This document shows, piece after piece, positions 35,600-46,960 of a DNA stretch of 64,000 nt (the first letter of the stretch is position 1; each line of letters opens with the position of its first letter). Source of the DNA: Micropterix aruncella (lineage: Eukaryota; Arthropoda; Insecta; Lepidoptera; Micropterigidae); contig OX155952.1 of NCBI GenBank assembly GCA_944548615.1, forward strand, positions 24,213,417 to 24,277,416, written 5' to 3'. The notes under the pieces were generated by a model, which saw only the letters and a program-made list of their open reading frames with translations, was not told the origin of the DNA and did no database searches. Made by a program: the position numbers and the translations under genes.

Positions 35600-35870
35600 C
35601 TTATGGAATTCTGGTGACTTATATGATATCATCGAGCTTATGTGATAATGTAGGTGTGAAGGAGTTCTGGCAAGTACGATGGGTGACCATGAGTCTCCAG
35701 CCGCAACTCCTGCAACTTTGCGACTGTTTGCAGTGAAATATGTGGTTATACGTTGTCATGCAGAAGCAGTGGCGATGAGCGATTGACCAGGCTCGATTAT
35801 TTAATCACGAGCTTCTCCATCATTGTTTGCAGTTCCTAAAAGTACACATTTACGGTAACTCTATAGCCAG
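35600..35870 (-). pseudogene. Mariner (Tc1/mariner) transposase relic
   Basis: The minus strand reads ELQTMMEKLVIK, then SSLVNRSSPLLLHDN, PHISLQTVAKLQELRLET and HPSYLPELLHT. This is the mariner DDE region: R-P-L-L-L-H-D-N-A-R-P-H with the second catalytic Asp, then H-P-P-Y-S-P-D-L with the third. Here the third Asp position reads Glu (YLPEL), and stops interrupt the frame three times, so the enzyme is dead. No inverted termini could be paired with certainty. It lies just left of the Harbinger-type element. Confidence 0.8.
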
Positions 35871-36022
35871 ACTGCAAGAAGCTGTAATAGACAACACCGG
35901 CACAGGATCTCACATTTGAAAATAACCCAAATTTTCAACATTACCATGGTTGCGCAAACAAAAATATTTAAGCAAAAACAAATGACGGAAAGACAAATAA
36001 ACAGCTGATTTATAAAAATGAA

Positions 36023-37302
36023 TAAAGCTGGGCATTGACGGTCAGTTTTTCGCGTCAGTTGAACTGGCGTGCATCCAAAATTTGATCGTGAATGTCGAAT
36101 CGTCACTCCAGAGTTTTACGCGCCACGAATATTTTCCGTGGCTACCATAATCCAACTGGCGCGTCGCGGCGTCGCGCCAAACTGACCGTGAGTGCGCAAT
36201 CGGCAATCCAACGCGTCAGTTCGCTCTCAGCAGAGCTCGCGCACCGCGGTGACGGCGCGTGCTGCGTTTTTGTTTTTGTCATGGCGGTGTCGTCGTCGTC
36301 ATCATGGCGGTGTCAGGCGTCATCATGGCGGTGTCATAATGATAGATTTCATCAAAAAATATAGAAATTCAGAATGTTTATGGAAAATAGCCGACAAAAA
36401 TTAAAAAATAAACAGTATCGACAAAAAGCTGTAGAAGATTTTATTTAGATAACATATTCCAATTTTATTTAGATATTATTTATAAAATTGAATTAGATAT
36501 TATAGAAGTCAGATTTTATTCCCGATGCTAAGAAACGAAGAGTGGCAGTGAATCTCTCATGAGGGTTTATAGCTTGTCTCATATTAGTATCTTGTTTAAC
36601 AATGTGTCGCGTTTTTGATAAATCGTGTAAAGGGATTAGATATATATTATGATTCCATTAATTTAATAAAAGACTCGATCATACCTAGCCTATCTCCTAC
36701 TTCTGAAGATTTCACTAACTGCCATCCTAATGTACTGTATTATATGATTACTATATTATAAGAGACTATTGTAATATATCATATTATGTATAATAAATAT
36801 TACTATCCAATTACTCATACTTCTATTTTGCTCTATCCAAATTACCTTATTAACAATTTATTTAATTATTAATTTTCTTACCCTTATATTATTATTAGCT
36901 TTATTATATTTTTTTCTACTATCAACGTGTTCATGTTATTTCTGTTAATTTGTAATGCAAGCATTGCAAACTGTTCATAGGATAGTAAATTTGTTTGGTT
37001 TGTATATGTATTTGAAATACTAGTATTATATATTTACTATCTGTAAGTTTGCTATAAAATAAAATAAAACAAACAGTAGCCGCAGTAACAAGGAATGTTT
37101 CTTTTTCGGAATCGGAATCCATTTTTATTCGTGGATGTCCGCAAAGAGACACGTCCTTCATGCGGCCGGGCCGGTCGAAAACTGAAGAGCCGGAGTGACG
37201 CCAGTCAATGGGCAAATCTAGTTGGCATAAAACCATTTGGAGTGACGCCACAGTTTTACGTCTAGATTGACGCGAAAAACTGACCGTCAATGCCCAGCTT
37301 AA
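36023..37302. mobile_element. PIF/Harbinger-like element, deletion derivative with perfect 32-bp TIRs
   Basis: The element 36026-37299 starts AGCTGGGCATTGACGGTCAG and ends with the exact inverse; the identity spans 32 bp with no mismatch. It is flanked by TAA at 36023-36025 and 37300-37302, the TWA-type 3-bp duplication of PIF/Harbinger elements. Subterminal DNA is GC-rich with repeats of 'aactggcg' and three 'catcatggcggtgtc'-type repeats at 36280-36340. The middle (36450-37060) is AT-rich filler. Perfect TIRs suggest recent activity. Confidence 0.85.
37050..37123 (-). pseudogene. Possible N-terminal remnant of a Harbinger-type transposase
   Basis: Just inside the right end of the TAA-flanked element, the minus strand reads MDSDSEKETFLVTAATVCFI and then LFYSKL. 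The pattern of an acidic start followed by a hydrophobic LVxAAxxC helix resembles the start of PIF/Harbinger transposases of insects. The frame is lost after about 25 codons, so the rest was deleted or replaced. This is a weak, short match. Confidence 0.35.
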
Positions 37303-37972
37303 TATTGCCATGAACAAAAATTTATTTGAATTTGAAATTCCAATTCAAACCCAAGTTATCGAAGTTCAAAGTGGACAGTTTGGAAAAACAGCAATTACAT
37401 AGGTAAGGACCCAATACATGGTATGCATAATTATAAATAATGTTATCAATTCAAATATTGCATAGCTTTTATCGCGGGCCTAGACCAGCGCAGCGATCGA
37501 ATGAAGAAATTTCTTAACGAAAATTAATGATTTTAAACTGATAATTACGTCTAAACGAGTACTGCTTACGATTCCAAAAAAATATATGTTAAACAAGAAC
37601 ATTTTCTTAATATTCTTAGCTTTGAATATTTTAGATTTTGTTTATATTACATAGTGTAATTAATTTGTGAAATTAGGTCTAACCGAACACCAAAACGAAT
37701 ACTTCGCAAATACTATCTGGCATATTATTATGAAACCTGCACCATTTTAAAGATAATTTAATTATCTATCTTTTTATCTACGATTTTTTTCGAATAATCC
37801 GGTTTTTTTGCTTTATCGAATAAAAAAATTCGTGCGCGGCGCTCTTTCGGAAGACGTTTAAATTATTCCAAGTCATTTGCTGCCGCAGCCGCAAATGATT
37901 CAGAATAATTTCAACGTTTTCCGATAGAGCGCAGTTATCTGATATCAGAAAAAATAAAATAAATAAATACTT

Positions 37973-38158
37973 GTAATTGCATAAGTTGTTAAAAATGCTA
38001 TGCAATAGCTATACCGCGGCAGTCCCCGAGTGCCACACGTATTTTTTTACTGAATTGATCTTCACTTTCACATAAATCAATCAAAAAATACGTGTGGCAC
38101 TCGGGGACTGCCGCGGTAAAGCTATTGCATAGCATTTTTTAACAACTTATGCAATTAT
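37973..38158. repeat. Hairpin within the foldback element, arms about 75 bp
   Basis: Left arm 37973-38049 and right arm 38085-38158 are near-perfect inverses carrying 'atgctatgcaatagct', 'accgcggcagtccccgag' and 'tgccacacgtattttt'. The loop is about 36 nt. The arm ends share TTGCATAGC with the outer ends of the larger element, suggesting common termini. Confidence 0.85.
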
Positions 38159-38186
38159 AATTACTTATTTATTTTATTTATGCAGT

Positions 38187-38262
38187 ATTTTTTTTTCTTT
38201 GATATTAATTCAAGTTTTTTCTTTGATATTAATTCAAGTTTTTTCTTTGATATTAATTCAAG
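38187..38262. repeat. Three tandem 24-bp units
   Basis: The unit 'ttttttctttgatattaatt' followed by 'caag' occurs three times without mismatch in its core. Exact identity implies a recent tandem duplication. Confidence 0.9.
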
Positions 38263-38487
38263 TTACACTTTTTGAGCGCGGTGGACCGATAAGAAAACAA
38301 TTTTAGAATTTCGTATTTACATAATTAATAAAATCCAACTTTTGTATTCATTGATAGCCAATGATTTTCACAGTCGTGTCCAGTGTCCATCACAGCTTAG
38401 CATATTTTTTTGAAATTCGTGTGGGCTGAAAATTTCTGCTGGAAAACTAGGGTCAAAATAATAATAAAAATTGAAATGTCAAAATGT

Positions 38488-38747
38488 CAAGTTCGAAATA
38501 TGAAGTAGAATATTAGGTTCGACATTTGAAGTAGAATGCCAAGTTCGAAATTCGAAGTAAAATATCAAGTTCGAAATTCGACGTAGAATTTCAAGTTCGA
38601 AATTCGATGTAGAATATCAAGTTCCTAATTCGAAGTAGAATGTCAAGTTCAAAATTCGAAGTACAATTTCAAGTTTGAAATTCGAAGTACAATTTCAAGT
38701 TCGAAATTCGAAATAGCATTCCATGTTCGAAATTAGAAGTAGTAGAA
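38488..38747. repeat. 26-bp minisatellite, about ten units
   Basis: Units of the form 'caagttcgaaattcgaagta' followed by 'gaatat' recur about ten times with substitutions, always 26 bp apart. Each unit carries TTCGAA palindromes, so the array is a ladder of dyad-symmetric sites. It lies inside the foldback element. Confidence 0.9.
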
Positions 38748-40186
38748 ATTAGAATAGAAAAGAAGGTTTAAAAACTGACAAATTAAAAAAAAAGTCTGTC
38801 TTTACATACAGCGTTATAAAGTCAGTGACTGAGTCAGATATGCGCTTAACTATGTTATAAGTAGAAATATTATGATTACTACTAGATTTTTGGCTAAATA
38901 CCACAAAATTATCTTATTGCCACAAATACAACCCCCTCCAACCAAAGTATAATTTACGTCATACTACGAAAATCACGAATGAAATTTTGTCGCTTTTTAT
39001 AAATGAATTATGCAAATCGACGGTTCAATTTATACTTATGTGTAGGTACTTTTACCCGCAGGTTTCATATAGAAATCGACCCTAAATCGGTTTTCAAAAT
39101 CAATATTCAAGTTTGATCTAACAATAATCACGTCTGTTTATGAAATAAAAGACGTATTTTACTTTATAAGTGTTAATTAGTTAACTTGTTGCAAGAAGCC
39201 TATTCGTCTAGTCACCCCAAAGTGACGTCAGGCAAGGAACGTCAGAGCAGACAAATGGTAATAATATACACGTAATAATACACGTTACTTACCTAATCTA
39301 TTTTTCTCCAGTATACGGCGTTTATGTTGTAAAAATTTTGATTTCCTGGGAATTTTGTTTTTTAACATAATTTATTTCGTCTTCTTTCGGAACACAGCGT
39401 CAGAATCCTACCGTGGCAGTGGTCCGCGGGTCCGCGGTCATACTGTATTAATCAAATGAGTCAGCTCATCGATACCATTGATTTTATAAAATAAATGTCG
39501 ATACCTTTAAACAAAAAGCAGCATCCCTAGATACGGGTCTCTGACCTAGTTAGGAATGCGGATAGACATTTTCACCATAGGATGTGCTCAATCTCTCCCA
39601 AATCTACCATAGTATGTTAATGGTGTGTATATGACATAATTATAAAGTTATTGTAAATTAATAAATAAATAAAAAAATAATAATTTATTTCTGATATCAG
39701 ATAACTGCGCTCTATCGGAAAATGGTAAAATTATTCCGAATCATTTGCGGCTGCGGAAGCAAATGATTCGGAATAATTTAAACGTCTTCCGATAGAGCGC
39801 ACGAATTTTATTCGATAAAGCAAAAAAAAAGGATATTATTCTTTGACTATTCGAAAAAATTTCTAGATAAAAAGATAGATATTTAAATTATCTTTAAAAT
39901 GGTGTATGTTTCATAATAATACGCCAGATAGTATTTGCGTAGTAGTCGTTTTTGTGTTCGGTTAGACCTAATTCCACAAATTAATTACACTATGTAATAT
40001 AAACAAAATCTAAAATATTCAAAGCTAAGAATATTAGGAAAATGTTCTTGTTTAACATATATTTCTTTCGAATCATAAGCAGTACTCGTTTAGACGTAAT
40101 TATCAATTTAAAATAATTATTTTCGTTAAGAAATGTCTTCATTCGGTCGCCGCGCTGGCCTAGGCCCGCGATAAAAGCTATGCAAT

Positions 40187-40500
40187 AGCTTAAAAACATT
40201 CAAAACATGAAATTCCGCATTGGCAGTTGATCGTGATTATAGAGAGCGCAGGAGAATCGATGATTTTTGAGGCAGCACAGTGGCGCCTCGCTGGACGTAT
40301 GCGCAAGCGCTGAGAGTGCGGTGCCGGGCGCGCGGCCAGACAGTCGAATTTGGTTTTATTTGTATCGGGAAGAGTGTATTAGTATCGGGGCGTTAATTAT
40401 TTTAAGGCAAATGGAGTATTTGCATTATCCGCTTCTAATAGGGCTAATAATAAGTAACGCTTACTTTTTACTTGAATACCAACTACGTACTATTGCCTAG
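40187..40500 (+). other. GC-rich island and possible 5' exon of an unknown gene
   Basis: Directly outside the foldback element, 40230-40340 is GC/CpG-rich (cagtggcgcctcgc..ggtgccgggcgcgcggcc). It is followed by an ATG at 40408 opening a 30-codon frame with a hydrophobic start, MEYLHYPLLIGLIISNAYFL. A signal-peptide-bearing first exon with a GC-rich 5' UTR would look like this, and a donor-like 'aagtaacg' occurs at about 40451. No homology is recognised, so this is only a candidate. Confidence 0.2.
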
Positions 40501-41633
40501 TGAACAGGTGGTTTGGGAGCCGACTACGTAATATTATGTAGGTCTTCCATTTAAATTTAAAGGAAGTAGGTGTGTGTCGGGTTGGCGTCTAGAATATGAC
40601 ATATTATTATTAGTTGGCACCATAGATTAAAAAGAGAGTAGAAAAATTGAAGCTTTATTATAAGTAGTGTAAAAAATGACAAATTTATCACAACTTTAAG
40701 ACAATGTTATTAAAATTTCAATTATTTTTTTTGTTATCCAATAACTTAGAAATCATCACTATTAAAACAATAATAAACCTAAGAAAGAAAAACAATAGAA
40801 AACAAAAAAAAAACAGTAGGTAAATCGTATCTTTAACAAAACAAAACCTCTGAAAATACTTACAAAATTTTGTACCCAACTAAACGCTATGATATATTTC
40901 AAAGCATTTTTCAACCCACAGAGCTCATAACAAAAACAATAACTATAGCTCTCATAGTTTCGGCCCCAAATAAAAATATTGCGTAGGTAGTAGACCATTT
41001 GTATGGTGGCTCCCATATGCAGTCTGGTGCAAAACTTCAACATTCAATGGGTTAACCTTGCGGCATATGCTGACATGACCGCGACTTAATAGGTAAGTAT
41101 TACGTATTTTGATATAAATGATCGTATTTCAATGATAGTATGTAATGTATTATGATATAAGTGATAAAATCTTATGATGTCGTATTAGTCAAGCTTTACT
41201 CCCGTAAACACGACGTTATTAAAACCAAAACACTTTCCTTTACCACCAAGCACCACCGCGAAAGCGTCGCAAAATCCTTTCCATGCGTAGACCTCCCCGC
41301 CATCGAGCGTAATCTGATTAATACTAAGTACACGATCGACGTTAACATCTCCCTGAAACATCTTGCTGAGATACGACGAAGACATTCACTCCCCATCCTT
41401 AATATTTCCATATTTCTGACGCTTTTAATTTTATTATCTCCGCCGTTCGAAAATTTCCCTAAGTGTACACTCATATTAACTTATGGCGACATACTACGAT
41501 GAAAATCAGCGGCATGTCTCCGCCTCTCTTCGCCTATCGGAGCAATCTCATTGGGAAATGTTTATTACATGATAGTAGCTATTGATAGTATGTCATCTCG
41601 TATAAGGTGCTTTTTTAATTAGTGACATCATTG
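40501..41633. other. No recognised gene; open segment at 41161-41502
   Basis: The segment 41161-41502 is unusually free of stops on both strands: a 113-codon + frame, and minus frames of 66 and 92 codons over the same bases. It is GC-richer than its flanks. I recognise no domain in any of them. It may be a fragment of an old coding element. Confidence 0.25.
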
Positions 41634-42132
41634 AAGTGGGTGAATCAGTAGGATTACAAAAGCATATTTTGATTTAAAAAAAATAAAAAACAAGAAACTT
41701 ATATGCCTCGCCCGGAAAACGATACGGTAAACGACGTCTTACGCCCGGGGCTAACTGCGCCATACTGATTGATTTTTTGTATTTTATCTAATCTAAGAAA
41801 GATAAAAACAATAATAACCATTTAAATATCACTAGGTAAACACACCACAATAAGAAGAAGAACGATTCAAACGGTATACATCCTTATATCTTCGATACAA
41901 ACTTTTTGACAATTAGAAAATTTTGACTGATAAATAAAGGTTTGCGAGCGCTGCGCTATCAATCAAGAGGTAAACAATCGCGAATAAACAATATTCGCAG
42001 TATTTTTTTACTACTTTTATACTATTTTTCAAAACATTAAAATTTTCATTTTCTCTTTTCTCTTTTTTTTATGTGTTTTTCCCATTTATTATTATTAAAA
42101 TTGCTAATTTGATTGTACTGATTCACCCACTT
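41634..42132. mobile_element. MITE with perfect 17-bp TIR AAGTGGGTGAATCAGTA
   Basis: The left end AAGTGGGTGAATCAGTA at 41634-41650 is exactly inverted at 42116-42132. The interior is AT-rich, with a GC-richer patch 'gcctcgcccggaaaacg' near 41706. No target duplication could be identified, so the superfamily is open. Confidence 0.75.
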
Positions 42133-42989
42133 AAGGGTGTAACTACTTAAAAACTCACCTATTATGTATCCATAGTTGTTCGACATGATTTTTGAGTTAC
42201 AGTGAAAATGTTGTATATTAGATTACGTAATATCTTTTACAATCTCCCTCATTCTATGTTGTAATTATAACAATTTCACTAACGGTTTAAAAATTACCCT
42301 ACTATATTTATGGGAATTCTCTTGGAAATACATGACATTTTCAAAGTGAATTGCTTAACCGGCATCTACTCCGTTGATGGTAAAACAATGCGAAAAAAAA
42401 AACAAACAAGAAATGGGATATTTTCACATAATACTTTCTTCGGGTTGAATTGTAATTTAGGGTGTTTAATATTATAAACATGTAATTAATATAATTTTAG
42501 ACAGAGTTATTTTTAATGAAAAGTTAACCGACTTAGTAGGTGACCAATTTTATTCAAATATGAGTCAGGTAAACAACCATTGCGTTAAAACAGTGCGACT
42601 ATTGTTTAGCGCCGCTATTAGCTGCGCGACTATTATATATAGCCCAGTCAAGTAGGAACATAATTCGGTGTTTAACGGAAATAAATGATAATATTTTGAA
42701 AGTTGGCATAGACGTTCATTAGGGTGTATTGTTAAACATACTAAAAGACGCTTTCTCAATCTGTTGCGCTTGGAAAAATGACGCTCCGATTCATTTTTGC
42801 GTTTATAATACGCTAACTGATAGCCGTATCGGAACTATGCGTAATATAAAAAAAGCCTAAAATTTTCTACAAAAAACATATGTACATTTTTTTCATATCT
42901 TCTATTATTAATACAAAATAGTCAAATAACCTCTTGTAAATAATCAACTGACAATTGACAATCGCCCGCCCGCCCTTGGTACAGGTTAT
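42133..42989. other. AT-rich DNA, no gene
   Basis: No motif, repeat or domain seen. Confidence 0.4.
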
Positions 42990-43369
42990 GATTTGTGCAG
43001 TGGCGTAACTAAGCCGGTGCAGCCGGTGCGGCGCACCGGGATCCACGGTAGTTCGGGGACCAAAATGGAACTTCTATCCACGTCCCAACCAACTCTGCCG
43101 GAAAGCTTAAGAAATCCGATAAAATGGATGTCTCAAATCAAGATAAAAACCGTTGTAGAAATGTATATGGTCATATTTTTAATAATTCATTAGGGAGTTA
43201 ATTTAAATATGTACATATGCAAAAAATAGTACTTTTGTAATATTATTATGTTGATATTGTTTTTTAAAATTAGTTTCTCGTTAGTAAAAAAAGGGGGGGG
43301 GGGAGGAGAAACCTTTTGTAAAATTTTGCAACGAAGCCTATTTTTCTTAGTTACGCCACTGGATTTGTA
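42990..43369. mobile_element. hAT-type MITE with 8-bp target-site duplication
   Basis: The element 42998-43361 (364 bp) begins CAGTGGCGTAACTAAG and ends with the exact inverse CTTAGTTACGCCACTG. Flanks are GATTTGTG (42990-42997) and GATTTGTA (43362-43369), an 8-bp duplication with one change. CA..TG ends and an 8-bp duplication fit the hAT superfamily. A G-run is at about 43288-43300. There is no transposase. Confidence 0.9.
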
Positions 43370-44459
43370 TGCGGTGCATGCGACGGCCGGTTAGTCGCTT
43401 ACCTAGGCATTTAGGGGTGTTCTGATAATATTTAATATATAAATATGATATCTCTTTTTAATATATAAATCTGGATATCTTTTTTTTTGAGACTTTTTTA
43501 TATCAAGCATAATTCCAGCGAGTTGTAAGCGACAAACTGAATCAGAGCTCCATTTTTCTGACATAACGGATCAAACGCCACAGATTAGGAATGCGATTTT
43601 TAGTACACCTCAGCAGTATACCTCAGGGAACATCTATACAAAGTATCAAAACATGAAATGTTATTTCTGTTAAAATTACCTATTTGACTGGGCTAATATA
43701 CGAATCATCCAACGCCTTCGTTTCGCTCCGGCGTTGCATTTCCGTCTTCTTCTATCCTAGCGCTGCGTTCATCTCTGCCCTGCGATACAAATATGTCGTG
43801 CCAAATATAGTTCTTATTTGTTATCGATGCGGAGATACCGCGTGTTCCTCTCACTCGCGACTTCTTTGAATAAGCGCTGAAAACCTATCCCGGTTGCAGA
43901 GAAAGCTGGATTCGCTTTGTCGCTCCTCTGGTTTTATCCCAATAGGACCCGTCGGAATGGTTTAGGGATTGCAGAGGTGACGACGTATTTGTTTATTTAT
44001 GTAATAATTTAATTTAACGACGCATTTACAATTAATTTTTATCAATACTATTCATATCAATAAAAAAGTATTTATATTATTAAAAAAAATAAAATTGAAC
44101 AAGAACAATATGAGCATTAACATGTCTTGTATGTACTGATACTGCCCATCTGAGCGCCAGGAATTGTTCAAAGGCGGCGAACTCTTGAGTTTTATGTTCA
44201 CATATTCGCGGTAATTTGAAAAAGAAGAAAACAAGCATTTATAGTACCATCACTATTACAAATTATAACTAATAATAACTAACTTTTGATAACAATAGAA
44301 TATATTTAAAATGGAATACAGAAAATAAATAATCGTGTTAAGAAATATAAGAACCAAAATTAAAATAATAAATAGTCATATAAATAGAAATGTGCCTATT
44401 GGCCTGCTGTAAAGTGTGACTTAAATATTTTCAATTTCATTACTTGTGTTACCCTTCCA
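43370..44459. other. AT-rich DNA, no gene recognised
   Basis: A GC-richer patch at 43700-43950 has a 61-codon + frame without recognisable domains. The rest is low-complexity. Confidence 0.35.
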
Positions 44460-44800
44460 AAGTGTTGGCCTTCAGGTACCCTCATCAATATCTACCATCA
44501 TCATATTGTATGTCGCACTAGTTTCTGGTATTGTTTGTTTATCAATTGAATTGAGCTGCTGGCTCTTTGTGGTGTCGTATTCCAAGCCATAATCTTCAGT
44601 ATGATTCGAGAGAGCATCATCCGTTTATCTAAGATCTGAGGAGGTAAAACAATATTGAGCCAAAAGCCTGCTGCGGTTCTTAAATGACACGAGGATTAGC
44701 GCAGAACTATAGTATGTAGGTGGCGAATACAATAGATCAGCAATGGTCGCAGGGTTACAAGGCTCATAAAGACCTTAGAAAAGCCCCACTCAACAAATAA
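44460..44800 (-). pseudogene. Coding-like, stop-interrupted minus-strand frame, unidentified
   Basis: One minus-strand frame reads YEPCNPATIADLLYSPPTYY, then SSALILVSFKNRSRLLAQY, then after one stop TDDALSNHTEDYGLEYDTTK and SQQLNSIDKQTIPETSATYN, closing MMMVDIDEGT. The amino-acid mix (hydrophobic segment, basic stop-transfer-like residues, acidic polar tail) looks like the C-terminal end of a membrane protein rather than random AT-rich translation. I cannot name a family. It could be a decayed host gene or an element-encoded glycoprotein end. Confidence 0.25.
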
Positions 44801-46680
44801 AAACATAAAAAAATATCTAAGACCAGTCGTCGACCTGAGCTGCGGGTTGATCACTGTATCGTTACTGATTTGAGAAAATATTAGAGTGTAATGCAAGTCT
44901 CGAGGCATTGATCGAAGCTTAGGGTTGTGCGGCAAAAACGCTGCTGTTCACCCTTTATAAAGCGCGAAAAGTTATAATAAGGGTGATCAATGAAAACCCC
45001 CAAACATATTCTTCCAATCACCTTTTCCGAGAGTATTGAGTGTTGAGTGTGAGAAAAACGTTTGTGTTTGTAACTCTCACTAAATTAAAGAATAAGTTTG
45101 GAGAACATCAAAAAAGCCAGCAATCTCGTGTGACAAGAAGATTTTGCAATACCGCTCAAGAGATCCGCTTTTGGCCAGTTCATTTTCTCTTATCTTGCCC
45201 CCAAAATTTATAATTGCCTACCACTAAACATTCAAGAGATTAAAATTTATTATACTTACCTTTAAATATAGGTTTAGTGCCTACCTCTTAAGTTGTACAA
45301 ATGCAGGTATTGACCACCTTATTCGATAATTGAATCTTTAAAATAAAAACATAATAGTATAAGTAGGAATAAAAAATGATTTCTAAATATTTGTTTTTCT
45401 TTATTTATTTTGTATATTATTAATTCATATATTTCTGTATTTTAATTTTTATCGTATTTAAAATTAAATTAATAGCTTATTGATAATTTTGATGACATTT
45501 TCTTACGAATTTTAATTAGTAAATTAAGAGTTTTCTTTTAACATTAAGTACGATTTTGTTTACTTATATATGTAAATGTAATATTGTAGATTTTTTTAAT
45601 TATTATAATTAAAATAAATTGTCTACCTTGGAACAGGCGGCAGCCTAGATAGGTTATGACTTTTGTATATTGTAACTACTAATAATTTGAAATAAATAAC
45701 ATAGTTTTAATTTGAATTGATGTCACACCTGTTAGTTAAGCGTACATGTGCGTGCCTGTATCGGTGCTATGTATGTAGAGTCACCACATATTCATAAATA
45801 ACTCATTTTAGTATATTGTATAGTGTAAACTGTGCTCAAATCATCACTACACACGACCATGCTGTGAATATTATTCACATGACAATGTGTAGTTGATTCA
45901 ATTAACCCTATATTACAAAAGCGTCCCAATTTGAAAGCTTTGCCTCGAAGGTGTTTCATGAGTGCTAGCACTTCAGCAGTCTGTAACTATATAACATGAC
46001 CTATCCAGATTATACTAAAATATTATATATGTATTAACCGCCTAGCGAGGTGAACCAGTTGTTATGCAAAAGAGCATAATAATGTGTCCTGCATTCACTG
46101 CAATAATTAAAAATATTCTTAAAATACTTTTAGAACATCTGCCTGCTTCCTTAAGAGCCCCTATCAATTTCGCAATGTGAAAACCGAAAATACACACTTT
46201 TTCTGGACGAATTTTACAATAACCATAAGATATATCTGATATTTTTTAATTCACAGTTATACAACACCTATTTATCTAGTATGTCTACAAAATTTTATAT
46301 TGATAACAACTTCGTATAAATTAGGAAAAAAAAATACAAAGATGGTTTTTTACATAAAGACGAAACACGAGGATTTTCAATTCGTTTTTCTGCTAACTGG
46401 TAGCGAAAAACGTTCTGAAAAAAAATGTACGTACTAAGCATATAATATATTAGTAAGTCTACGATATTTTGTTTTTTAATTTATTCAATTAACACTAATA
46501 AAAAATGTGTTTTACTATAAATAAACCCAGTAAAATCGTGTGTAAAAACGTCGTCTACGCGTAAGAATATAATAAAAATAATTATAAGATATAAACATTT
46601 GAATAATTGAGGTATTTACCCACTCAGTATTTTTATTTTTTTTAGTTAATGTCTACATATTTCTCTGTAATAAATTATCG
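44801..46680. other. AT-rich DNA; repeat block at 45470-45595 shared with 63885-64000
   Basis: The block containing 'gacattttcttacgaatttt' and 'attaagtacgattttg' recurs at the right end of the window (63905-63980), so it belongs to a dispersed repeat of unknown type. Nothing else is recognised. Confidence 0.35.
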
Positions 46681-46960
46681 AAATCCATGCTACACGCTGT
46701 TCATTCGTGTTAGTCCGTGTATTCGCGCCCGAGGGCTACTGGACGGTGGACGTGCGCCGCGTTGATTTCCGAAGCTCGCGCTATTCTCGCGTCCTGCGCG
46801 CGAATTCTCGCGCCCGGCCGAGCGCTTCTCGACAGTGGATATGCGTCGAGTGCTTGGTTTTGATACTGCGAGATTTGTTAGGGGCTATCCATAAAATACG
46901 TCACGCTAAATTTTTGGCATTTTGACCCACTTCTCACCTTATCAGTATTTTTTATTGTAG
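46681..46960. other. GC-rich island and TE-like terminus
   Basis: At 46715-46850 the sequence becomes strongly GC/CpG-rich (cgcgcccgaggg, gtgcgccgcg, cgcgcccggccg). It could be a promoter island or an untranslated exon. At 46881-46935 'gggctatccataaaatacgt' followed by 'cacgc' resembles the terminal sequence of a widespread insect element, but its partner end was not found. Confidence 0.3.

Larger units (their letters stand above)
37456..40186. mobile_element. 2.7-kb nested foldback element with arms of about 515 bp
   Basis: Outer arms 37456-37968 and 39664-40186 are inverted copies that start 'attgcatagcttttatcgcg' and 'gggcctag'. They run through matching blocks ('cgtaattatc', 'aacaagaacattttc', 'ttagattttgtttatatta', 'aggtctaaccgaac', 'agatagatttaa'-like) to 'ctgatatcag'. 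Each arm contains its own internal hairpin (37848-37938; 39704-39796) with stems bearing GCGCTCTATCGG. Beside the left arm lies a further hairpin at 37973-38158. The interior (38160-39660) holds minisatellites and AT-rich DNA. No transposase is visible. A foldback-type or composite DNA element is the best description. Confidence 0.8.

Noticed and set aside
41161..41502. 113-codon + gene of viral or host origin
   Set aside because: No recognisable domain; open on both strands, which indicates composition rather than selection. Left as unknown DNA.
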